DNA of 64,000 nucleotides from Hippophae tibetana. Taxonomy: Eukaryota > Streptophyta > Magnoliopsida > Rosales > Elaeagnaceae. Each line of letters begins with the position of its first letter. Position 1 is the first letter of the stretch. Below the pieces are notes generated by a model. The model had not been told where the DNA came from, did not search any database, and saw only the letters and a program-made list of their open reading frames with translations. The stretch spans positions 7,573,001 through 7,637,000 of the forward strand of contig CM072809.1 of assembly GCA_037013495.1 (NCBI GenBank), read 5' to 3'. Both the position numbers and the translations under genes were made by a program. Positions 49,880-60,461 of this stretch are shown here, one piece after another.

Positions 49880-51500
49880 TTGTTAAGCTCAACTCAAATC
49901 TATGCATATAAAAACATGAAATGCGTTTCAAATAAAGTTTTAAAACATTATATAGAAGTAGTAATGAATTCTTATATATTGATGAGCGAAAATTGGCATC
50001 ACTGATTCTTGACAATACTTTGGTTTTAATATTTGTAAAACTCTCGCAAGTGTACGAATCATTTCGTAGAAAATGATAAGTATACTCCCAAGGTCGATCT
50101 AAGTAAGGAATGTATGTGGTTTTTAATTTATTATTCAAACTTTTAAAAACGAAATTAAATCCTAAACATCCTATCACGATATTTTGGGGTTTTGTGTTTT
50201 TAATCTACTTACATAAAAATAAACATAGATTCAATAAATACTTATGCAAATTTTATCTTTTATAATAGTGGAGTATTTATGAATATAATAACTAAGTTAA
50301 TTATGCTTGCTCATATTATTTAGGTTATTAAAGATATGAATTAATATTTATTTATTATCCCTTTTTTATATGAATACCACCTTTGGTAGAGTTAGATATT
50401 CTTTGTTAACTAAACAAATCAATTAACACCTATGGGTGAGGTTGATAACTAATTTGGTTAATTAAATTAATTCCTTTTTCTAAGAGATTGAAAATGAACC
50501 ATTTAAATGTCACCTTTTGTGGGGTTAGACAGTTTAAACTTTATTCAAGATGTCCAAATTAAACCTAAGAATTTAGTTATCCGAGTACTAACTTTCAAGT
50601 TTTAAAATTACTACTAAAAACATGTTGTCAATACATTTTCAGATAATAATTCTTATAAAAACTTTTGAAATAGAGCTTCACTCTAACTACAGGACGATTG
50701 TACCAACAAATAAAAGAGCACTACTCTAAATCAGACCGGATAACTAAACCTTAAAATCTAATTTTCAGGTTTAAGTTTGTAATGAAAAATAATATATTTC
50801 TCTCTAACATTCTTAATATAAAATCTTGAATAAAAACTAAATCAATTCATTTTAGAGATTTTCACTTATTTAATATTTCGCAAGCATAACAACGTTATTA
50901 TTACATCATGATTATAAACAACTATCAGAGTTAAATTTAATCACAGACAAATTAAATATAACATGTAAGAATAAAGTATAAAAAATAACTGTAAAGAAAA
51001 TAAAATCCTTACATAACTTCGATGCTATTCCTGTTGCTAGAAAACCTCTAAGCGGAATTTGCACTCCCATTTATTGAATCAAAAAGCTAATAAATTATAA
51101 AAACATAACTAGTTCTTCCCAAAAAGGAAAGAACTCTAAAACTAAGAGAAATTAACTAAAAACTAAGAAAAACTAAAAACTAAGAAATGGAGAGAAAGAA
51201 AGAAGAGAGAAGTGTGTTTTAGGTGTGTTTATAAGTGAAAAGAATGGGGGTATTTATAGGTGAGGATGGAGAGAAAAAGTGAGTGAAAAAATGTTAAAAA
51301 ATTGTGAAAATGCGGAGTGCAATTGATGAGGTCATTGATGACGTCATCATGACGTCATGGGCTGCTGCACGCGAAAATGGGGCGAAATGGACAACGGCGC
51401 GCGCGGCTGGGCGCGGCGGTTGGGCGGCGCGGCGGCGCGATTTTCTCCTTTTTGACATTTTTGACTCATTTTGTCCAATTTTTCCATATTTGTTGACGTT
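49880..51500. repeat. unclassified repeat inserted in the CACTA transposase
   Basis: About 1.6 kb without transposon coding, separating the tnp2 and DUF4216 blocks of one CACTA gene. It contains CTCGCAAGTGTACGAATCA and TACTCCCAAGG near its left end, phrases I associate with a dispersed dicot repeat. The middle is AT-rich, the AACTAAGAAA stretch at 51,130-51,190 is repetitive, and the right end has a GC-rich island. The short frames (49,863-50,177 minus; 51,304-51,588 plus) show no domain. Exact boundaries and target duplication were not resolved. Confidence 0.5.
51330..51450. other. twin TGACGTCA palindromes beside a GC-rich island
   Basis: TGACGTCA occurs at 51,339-51,346 and again at 51,350-51,357, 11 bp apart. 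TGACGTCA is the palindromic binding core of plant TGA/bZIP factors. The next roughly 90 bp (51,358-51,447) is strongly GC-rich with CGGCGCGCGCGG-type runs, unlike everything around it. It belongs to the right end of the inserted repeat. Confidence 0.7.
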
Positions 51501-51509
51501 TCCCCATTT

Positions 51510-51765
51510 ATTTATTAGTATATTTTTGATGTATATGATACTGGTAGTAAATATGTTCGATTCTTATCATTTTTCACCCTTGGTGTAAATTCACGTCGTA
51601 TGTTTACTTTTTTTTAAATCCAGTTTTAATTTAATTTCATCTTTTGTTTTTTTAGGTATATTAAGTAATGTACGAATTAAGTTCTTACATATATTTTTTT
51701 CAACGTACATGACATCTAAAATGTGAAAAATGTATAGGTCTTTCCAATAAGGTATTCCAATAATC
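51510..51765 (-). pseudogene. CACTA tnp2 transposase remnant
   Basis: The minus strand reads PYWKDLYIFHILDVMYVEKN, then ICKNLIRTLLNIPKKTKDEI and KLKLDLKKSKH. A one-base shift continues as IRREFTPRVKNDKNRTYLLP and VSYTSKIY before stops. This follows the tnp2-family pattern YWKDL.(V/I)RH.LDVMH.EKNVCDS..GTLL.IPGKTKD...R.DL...GIR.EL.P......YLPPA.YT. It is a short surviving piece of the transposase. Confidence 0.8.
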
Positions 51766-51899
51766 ATGATCTATTGATTGAGTAACATTTTTATTTTTAC
51801 CCATTTTATTAGTTTATCTCTTTTGTTTCCCTCCATCAGTGAATTTTATATTCCCCATTTTTTATATCGTTTGAATGTCATGCCATTCAATCGCCTTAA

Positions 51900-52110
51900 T
51901 ATATCAACACCTCTCAACCGACGCTACATGTGAAACGTAGCGTTGATTGTACACATCAATCAACACAAAGTCAAGTGTAATGTTGGTCTCACGTGTCAAC
52001 CAAAACAAAATTACGGGCTGGTTGACGTATACAATCGAAGCTACATGTGAATTTGCATTGATTGATGTGTGCAATTGACACTACGTTCCATGTATAGCGT
52101 CGATTGATGT
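51900..52110. repeat. CACTA subterminal repeats
   Basis: The motif CG(A/T)CGCTACATGTGAA and its complement-like partner CGTAGCGTTGATTG recur several times in both orientations, for example CCGACGCTACATGTGAAACG followed by TAGCGTTGATTG, then CGAAGCTACATGTGAATTTG and TAGCGTCGATTGATG. Clustered short inverted and direct repeats just inside the termini are characteristic of CACTA elements. Confidence 0.65.
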
Positions 52111-53129
52111 AATTTTTTATAATTTTTTTGAGTTGGTTTATAAGTATACTGACTTAAAATTCGTTATAAATTGATTTTAAGAAAAAATTAATTTTAAATC
52201 ATGACTTAAATATTCTTTATTGTAGCAGTAAATTATGAATTTTTGTTGTGGAAACAAGAAAATGAGAGAGCTAGGAACTCAATCGGTGTATTTTTAGTGC
52301 TTTGTTCTCTCCTTTTTGTATTAATTAGCTTTACTTTATATGTCTGGGTATATAGGCATATATGCTAATTGAAATTTTAATGCAATTTTGTAGGTATGTT
52401 TTTATATTACCCAGGGTAACAATGTTTATATCAATATAGGTTGTGCAATTTGGTATATATTTTTAGGGTAATGATGTTAACTTTTTTTTTTTAGTGTTGG
52501 TACTAAATGACAAATTCATCCATATTTACATAGGCGTTTCATTCTTATTTAAAGATAATAGTGTTATCTTTAATCAATATTTTACTTTGATTTTACTGCC
52601 ATAACATCTTGTCAGAGTCATTATTTTTTTTAGAGTAGATCCACATATTTTTGGCTCAATAAACTAACTAAAGCTATGATACATGTTAATTATTGTAAAG
52701 TCATGACTCATGGATTTCAAGAAGTTAATTAACTCAACGAGTTAAAAAACTTATAAATATTCTTATAAATTTTATCATATTTTTATCTTTAATTAATTTG
52801 TTTCTTTTCATTTTACTACCAATAAACGACTACTTTTAATATTTTAATAATAAAAAATTATAAATTATAAATTATAAATTATTTATTATATTTATATAAT
52901 TAATTATACTTTAATGTTGTTATTATTATAACAAATTATCGTTAATTAAAAATATTAGGATGCATGATATCACTGTTTTTTTTGTTTTTATTTCAAAAAA
53001 AATTGTTAAGAAGATGTTAGTCAACCATATAAGATATATATCAAACTATTATGAATTTAATTTATTTTATACAAATTATCACATATATATAATGATGTCT
53101 TGTTACTCTGTTCTTTGTGAATGGGTTAA

Positions 53130-53230
53130 AAGACTTTGACTAGTACTAGAAACTTCCATAAATTTGACTCCAAAGACAAATTAAATAATTAACGTACGCA
53201 AAGTCAGCTCAAGAGGTCTTTGACTGGACG
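53130..53230 (+). promoter_or_regulatory. cluster of W-box-type TTGACT motifs
   Basis: TTTGACT occurs three times on the plus strand within about 95 bp (in ACTTTGACTAGT, ATTTGACTCC and TCTTTGACTGG). TTGAC(C/T) is the WRKY-binding W-box core. No gene follows in the next kilobases that I can recognise, so regulatory function is unproven. Confidence 0.35.
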
Positions 53231-53868
53231 AGTGATGAATATCTTCCACTTCGTTGATACCATGTACAAAAACTACATTCTGCTTATAAAACAAGGAAAA
53301 ATAAATAACGAAGGCAAATTAAAGATCAATCCAACTTTTAGTAAGTGGAAGTGTGGAACTCTCAGCGTAAACCATTTTAGTTTGGTTTTGATTTTTAAAT
53401 AGCATTTCCGACACCTCCTAGTAGTGGCCTAGTGGGTCATCAAACTATATTAACTATTGCTTCTTAGAAATAATAATAATCTAATTTAAGCTCTTTCAAT
53501 TTCAAATACAGGTAATTAAGCCTGTTTTAAATTAGACAAACACTTGTATTTTTTTAATTTAGTTTATATATATATATATATATGAAGTTATTATATAAAA
53601 TTCAAATTATGTGATGATAAAATTAAAATAGAGTCAATTAGATTATACATTTATGTATGTACAAGTTATTATAAAAATCATTTTTTGCTTTTTGGTTCAG
53701 AACACTTTAATTTTTTTTATAATCATTGTATTTCTTTCTTTCTAGCATCTCCACTTTCCCTCCTCAGTCAAAAACAAACGTTGATTTGCTCACTGTCTCT
53801 TTGCACACGTTTTTCCCTCTTTCCTCTAAAGACCAGCGTTGCTCTTGTTTCCCCGGTTTACCAAATCA

Positions 53869-53896
53869 ATTATTATTATTATTATTATTATTACTA

Positions 53897-53927
<31 letters not shown>

Positions 53928-53941
53928 TATTATTATTACTT
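53869..53941. repeat. (ATT)n microsatellite
   Basis: About 24 near-perfect trinucleotide units of ATT/TTA with two interruptions (ACT) form a single run. It generates spurious poly-Tyr or poly-Leu open frames. Confidence 0.95.
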
Positions 53942-54210
53942 TATAGAAATTGACCATTTAATTTTACTTAATTGTTTGATCTGGAGTGATGACATGGCAT
54001 GAATTTAATGAAAAACAGTTTTTCTGCAGTATATTTTTTTTATAAACAGTTACCCATATCATATTAAGAAAATTATACTAAGAAGATATTACAAATAGAT
54101 ATAAAATACAAATAGATATAAAATACTATTTGAGTTTGGCGGATTATAAATAAATTTTTAAAATTATTATGTAATGAATATATTAAATTAGGTAATATAA
54201 TTCCTATAAT

Positions 54211-54267
54211 TTTTTAAAAAATAAGTAATTTTTTAAAAAATAAGTAATTTTTTAAAAAATAAGTAAT
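54211..54267. repeat. 19-bp tandem repeat, three copies
   Basis: The unit TTTTTAAAAAATAAGTAAT is repeated three times without mismatch, followed by a partial fourth. Confidence 0.9.
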
Positions 54268-57200
54268 TTTTTCCTTTAATTCATGAATTATAAACTATTA
54301 ATTCTTTTATTATAAAAAATAAGTATTTTAGTCATATAATTTATTAAAATTATCACTTTATATTCATAAAAAAGTATAAAAATTGAAGATTTATAGTGAT
54401 TAATTTTCATAAATAACGAGACTATATGTGTTTAATTCAAAAATTATGTGACTAAAATTTTTATTTTAAAAAATTAAGAGAACTCTAATATCTATACAAA
54501 AAATAACATTTTAGTAAAATTTATGATATTTTTGTGTTATATTTATATAGAAAAATCATTATAAAAATCATCTAAATTATACTGATGATATTTTTGTAAC
54601 ACTTAATAAAACATTGTGATGTATTTATCACGAAAGAAAGTTATATAATATATTTATAATTTTATGATATTTTGATTAATTTAGCTTAAATTATATTAGA
54701 TAGATTTAAACCCACTTCTTTGCATGCTCAGTTTACTCAATGATCTTGAATAAGAAAATTGAATGCTTATTATTTATTTATTTATTATTACAAAAATTTT
54801 ACCATTAAATTTTTTTGATAGGATATATTTTTATACAATTGAAAATCACCTTTTTGGAACTTTAAATCTTTAATATACTTAAATAAATTTTATGTCGTTA
54901 AGTAAAAAAATCTCTATTCAAAAAGCATCCATATTAATCAAGAGATTATCAGGTAGAAAACATTTAGAGCTAGGATCTATCGGATGGAAGGTTTCTTATT
55001 CGAACTTTGGTGGTTGCAGGCCTCTATTATAAACTGTGACCAGTATAAATCCTTAGATTTTGATTGATATTTTCTTATAATTTTCAATGATCCAAGTAAT
55101 TGGTATACTAATATACTCTTATTTAATATAAGATAAAAGAATGGTCTAAATTTAAAAACAAATATAATTTATAAAATGATAATTATATCTTTATAAAAAT
55201 ATTTTTTTATTTAATATCTTCTTATTTTATTGCAAAAATAACTATATCTACATGTCCGTTTTTATCATTCTTTTTGTCCTATCTTCATCACTACCGAATA
55301 CCAATTTATTTGAATTATCATCTTTATTAATGATCGTAATTATTATTATTTTATTTTCTATACATTTTTTTGAGTATTTATCCTTTTTTCCTTTACCTGA
55401 TATTCAATCAAAATTATTTATACCTTGAATTTGATTGAATATAATATGTTTAAAAATGATAAAAGAATCAACGAGAGCAAGAGAAATGAACCGATAGTAA
55501 TGACAAACAGATAATAAAATGTTGTTAGCTTAAAAAATAATAAGATGGTATAAAAAAGATACGGAATGAAATCATGATAGAGGTTAACATTAATTGATAT
55601 GATGATATAATATTTTTTATTATTGAAATAGGTAAAAAAGTGTGAAAATATATAAAATAATACATATTTTCGTAAAAAAACAAATTAAACTTTTACAAAT
55701 TATATCTTTAAAAAAAAATTAGATAATCATTGCAAGTTTTATAAAATTGAGAACTACTAATATACTAATTTAATAATATGAATATAAATGCATATTTTTT
55801 GTTTAATAAAAATACATTAAAGTATCAAATTATGTATAAATAGATAAATATTATATAACACTAGTAATAATGCTTTTACATTTAAGTATATAGTAAAGAT
55901 ATAGAGTGTGTTAATATTATAAGGGAGAGATTTTAATACCTAAATTATGAGTAATCTAGTTAAGATAAAATATATTTTCTATGTAAAGAAGTCAGTTGTA
56001 GATGGAAGCCATTGTTACTCAAAGATAAGAGAATCTTGTAAATAATGAATACACTTACACGTATTAAAATATAATTATCTTAATTTTTTATTTTTATAAA
56101 AAATAATAAAGTATTAAAATAATAATAAAATCAATAATTAATATTACTAAAAATATATATACTATATTAAATATACGATTTTAACGGTAAAAAGACCCCA
56201 AATCTATATCTCTAGTCTTCTAGACTTAGGTTTGGATATTTCATCAGTCTAATTTCCTATACGTTGATGACATATTCATATTTAATTTTACGTTGAGGTG
56301 TGAATTATTAAATTAACTATAAATATATTTTTGTAATAAAAATAATTATTATAATAAAAATAATTATCAATAATATTTTTATTTAATAATAGTGATATTA
56401 TAGTGTAAATAATATTATGGATAAATAAATATTTTATATATTGTTATTATATTAATAGTAAAAGTTATTAGTGATGATATGTGTTGAGAAGTTAACTATT
56501 AAAATTTGTATGAAATCAAATCTTAACAAACGATAAATTACCATTTGTAAAGCGAATAATATATCTAAATATAAAGGAAAATGTTTTTTTTTTACAATTT
56601 CATGTATGTATTGATACACATTATAATATAATTTATTAATGTTATTTAGTTGTCTTATAATTACTTTAATATTTTATATTTTTAATTTAACATCTAATCT
56701 AATGTTATTGTGTTATTTGATGTATTATCATATATAAAATATTTTAGGATAAAAGGTACCAGACGTCTCATAGATTTTACAAAAGAAAAAAAATGATTTA
56801 ATTTTATTACTTTTAATTAGAATATTTTAGTCTCATAATTTTGAAAAAAATATAAACTTTAATTTTAAAAGTTCAAAATTACAAGACTTATGTGTACATC
56901 TTTAAAATCAAAGTGTAAAATTTTAAAACTAAAATACATTTTTTAAAAATTAAAAAAATTAAAATGCTTATTTATCTAAAATTAAAATGCTACTTCTACC
57001 ATCTACATTTTATTGGTAGTTTCACGGTACTTGGCCAAGCAGGAAAAGCAATAATCTTTATTTAAACAATTCTCACCTAGAATAATGTATTTTTTTTTCT
57101 TTCTAGTCGAATACTGTACCCCTTTCATATTGATATTTGATATCTAACTGAATCGTCCCAACAATAATATAGAAATATAAGGCCTACGTGTGTGATATTT

Positions 57201-58360
57201 AGGAGTCCCAACTCACGTAAACAAAATATTTAGAAATACACGTTGATTGGATAATTTTATATTTTGAATATACGTTATTTTAAATTAAATATGTAAATTA
57301 GGATAAAATGTTAATAAAAATGTCTTAATTAAGATATATCATTTTTTTAACGAATCTAAATAAGATAAATAAAAATATAAAAATAATAAAATATATAATA
57401 AATGATATATTATAATGTAATTTTAATAAAAAAATATTATTATATATGTTTAAAGTAAAATCTATTATAGATATAATATAAATAAAATAAAATAATATTA
57501 TATTATAATTACGTTAAAGATTAAATAAAAATAGTCCTGGCGTCCCTGTCTACCCATCCCTAGTGTTACTTCAAAATTTCAGCTGCCAAGGTAATTGTCC
57601 TCGTAATCCGCACCTCTATTTCTTCCGATGCAAAATGAAACTTAAACATTAAAGTTAGACCTTTGGAATTAATCCTTTTGGTTATTTGGAATTATATTGA
57701 AACCTATTTTTTTTTTTGTGTTAATTGCTTTCTTGTCACATCATTTTTATAAGTCATTAACAAATAGCATAAAAAATAGTGACACGATGTTGTATCCACT
57801 CTAACGTTAAGTGAGCTTACTAATATAAAATATTTAGCATGTATTTATGAATTAAAAAATAGTTATTTATATAATTAAGGTAAATATTAGTTTCGTAAAT
57901 AATTTATATTTATTAATTAATATTTAAATTATTTATATTAATTTAAATATTAAATGAATTATTTAACTATTAATAAACTTTGTAAAATTATATTTAAATT
58001 ATTAATATATATTTTATATTAAATTTAATAAACTTATTATAAATAGAATTTAAATGATTTTTCATCTAATATATTATAAAATGAATATTGATACTTACGT
58101 AGTTTATATATATATATATATATATTAATAAATATCATATTTTTTTTTATAATTAACATATATATTTTATATCTTTTGTGTTTGTTTCTGTATAAGAATA
58201 TTCATCTATGTATATTAAAAGAAACGAAAATAAAACCTAATCTTAGTAAGATACTGCATACTTATATTTTATAGCTTTATTAATATTATTATTTGTTATT
58301 CTTTATTCTATTAAACATTGTTGTCGGTTAATACTGCAAGATGAAACACGACACACACTA

Positions 58361-58362
<2 letters not shown>

Positions 58363-58407
<45 letters not shown>
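58363..58407. repeat. (TA)n microsatellite
   Basis: An uninterrupted AT dinucleotide run of about 45 bp. Other TA runs of 15-40 bp occur near 10,481, 29,443, 37,258, 53,566 and 58,108. Confidence 0.95.
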
Positions 58408-58409
<2 letters not shown>

Positions 58410-58958
58410 CTTATTAATTTTTAACGAGATTAAAAGTGAAATAAATTAATAATTAGCCAGTAACATATCTATTCTCAAAAGTCGAAATTTTATTCGTACG
58501 TGTTTAGTATTTGAGAGGGGATAGGACGGTATTGCCTTTAAGTTTGTAGTATTATCATATATATATGCATTATTAGTAATTGATATTTGTACGCAAAGTT
58601 GTAAATCAGGCTGCCAATAAATAATTAACACCTCTTTAGACTTTTATTTGGACAATTTCTCCAAATTTCTTATTAAATGCGGACATATGGCACTCAAAGA
58701 AATCACTCGAATTTCCAAATAATCTTCTTATCACAACTAGCCACAAAGTCCAACAAGAAAACGCCATTAATTTTTTTTGAATCAAATAGCCAAAAGATTT
58801 GGTTTTCCCACTGTTAAGATTTCCTTTTATGTGTATAGTCTTCTTCTAAGACCCCCCCCAATAAACCTTAGCCCTGTATATATAAATGTTAAACTCTACT
58901 CTATAGCTAGCACCACTTAAAGTTCGTAACTATAAACACGTACATACATCAATCATTT

Positions 58959-59081
58959 TCATTTCCGAAGACCTTCAAACCTATAAAGCTTGAAATAATA
59001 AATAAATAGTGTATAGGCCGCTGCTACCAAACCCACGTATGCCACCATGGCCGTCGACGATCTCACCACACAACACAACAT
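58959..59081 (-). CDS. candidate 40-aa membrane peptide ORF
   Basis: A minus-strand ATG at 59,081 opens 40 codons ending TGA at 58,959. The N-terminus MLCCVVRSSTAMVAYVGLVA leads into AAYTLFIYYFK, so residues about 12-29 form a hydrophobic, Ala/Tyr/Phe-rich stretch long enough for one membrane span. A basic tail follows (KLYRFEGLRK). An internal Met at residue 12 gives a 29-aa alternative. A TATATATAA-like box on the same strand at about 59,130-59,142 is 50-60 bp upstream. The GC content and codon use are less AT-biased than the flanks. I recognise no family. It could be chance, a leader peptide, or an exon of a longer gene. Confidence 0.3.
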   Translation of the reverse strand: MLCCVVRSSTAMVAYVGLVAAAYTLFIYYFKLYRFEGLRK

Positions 59082-60416
59082 TTGAACATTGAAAATCACA
59101 AACATAAATACAAAATCGATAAGCGAGTTATATATATATCCTTTTCATAGCAAATACCTTTGCCGAAGATTAAAAAGAAAGCCAATTAAGTGAAAAAGCT
59201 TAGCAAAGCTCATAATAGCAAAAGAGAACACTGTTAAATCCAAATACTTGTTCTCAAACTTGCCGACGTTATTTTATTAGTTGTGATTAAGTGAGTATTC
59301 TTATTTACATGTTAGCAAATTGTGTTTTTATTTTTATTTTTATTTTTTTCAAAGTTAAAGAACGCTCTTGAATGATGGTTGTAACAATCAGCAAAAGCCA
59401 CGTCCTTTTTTATACTCGTAGTTTATAAATTGGACATGTCTCCTCCTAGAAAATAGTTTTTTGTGTATGACGAAATATAATCTCCATTTAAAGATTCAAG
59501 TACAACTAAACCTTTTTTTTTTTTTTCAAAAGTAATCCTTATTATGTGCTTTGATTCAACAACTGGTTTGCCTGTAATCTCCCTCTCAATATTAATCCTA
59601 ATAGATTTATAACTCTATCATATAATAATATATTTTATTTAAGTGTGACATTACTTCAACATCTCTTTTATTATGTCACTTTTTTTTTATTTTTTTCCTT
59701 TTAAGAATGTCTATCTATTTTTTAGGGGATTCAAGATTTTTGGGCCAACCAAGTAACTTATGATGCACGTTAAATTAAAAAAAATTATGAGCTACCTAAT
59801 TATAAAAATATTTATAATTTTTATAAATTATATTTTATTTTATAAATACGTATCATTATTTTTAACCTGCTTTCAATGATACGGTCAATAAAGTGGATGC
59901 TTTAAATGATATCACTGGCATGCACGAGCATCAATAATGTTTTTTTTTAACTAATAATGGCATCTTCGAGCGAGTTTCAAATATAACTCTATATCATCTT
60001 TCTTTCATTTCAGTTTTCTTCCGATTTCTTGTAAACAAAATAAATTTAATAAAATAAACATGAGAATAAAAAATATACTTTTACATATTATTATAACATT
60101 ATTATAACAACTGTAATATGAGAAACATTAGATCGTATATTTATTAACTAATTATCATAATATAACATGTGTACGAAAAATTGTATTATTTTTATTGATT
60201 TTTTTATGTTTATAAATTATATATTCGATATTAATTTATTTTTTGTTTAGAAAATTAATTATTGTAATATTATTTTCTTTTTTTTAGTATTTTATATAAT
60301 ATTATTTGAGTTTATAAATTTTAAATATTAAACATATTTTTTATTTATAATATTGATTGATTGAGATTAATGATAGGTGTAACAGATTAATAAGTAAAAA
60401 AATAAAGTTGTTTTAC

Positions 60417-60420
<4 letters not shown>
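59082..60420. other. AT-rich intergenic DNA
   Basis: No coding signal. It includes the possible promoter of the 40-aa ORF at its left edge. Poly(T) tracts and short AT-rich frames only. Confidence 0.45.

Positions 60421-60459
<39 letters not shown>
60421..60459. repeat. (TA)n microsatellite
   Basis: An uninterrupted AT dinucleotide run of about 39 bp. Confidence 0.95.

Positions 60460-60461
<2 letters not shown>

Larger units (their letters stand above)
48540..52230 (-). mobile_element. decayed CACTA (En/Spm) transposon with an internal insertion
   Basis: Minus-strand order from the right: a possible degenerate terminus (TACTGCTACAATAAAG, from 52,230); subterminal repeats at 51,900-52,110; a tnp2-transposase block at about 51,510-51,765; an unrelated repeat (about 49.9-51.5 kb); a DUF4216 block at about 49,250-49,870; and, further on, about 48,600-49,100 with LRENDKQLKSSIGRLVKSN and INDWSKV, resembling the Transposase_24 region that follows in CACTA elements. 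All coding parts carry stops or frameshifts. The left end is not defined. Confidence 0.7.
52240..58700. other. AT-rich intergenic DNA
   Basis: No gene recognised. Frames at 53,220-53,402 and 53,685-54,002 lack domains; the latter runs through the ATT microsatellite and is an artefact of it. Segments at 53,100-53,410 and 57,520-57,660 are less AT-biased but not codable. Confidence 0.5.

Noticed and set aside
49863..50177. 104-aa minus-strand frame beside the CACTA remnant
   Set aside because: It runs across the probable boundary between CACTA and the inserted repeat and does not match the transposase in that frame.
53685..54002. 105-aa frame with poly-Tyr and a parallel poly-Leu frame
   Set aside because: Created by the ATT microsatellite; no domain and no splice context.
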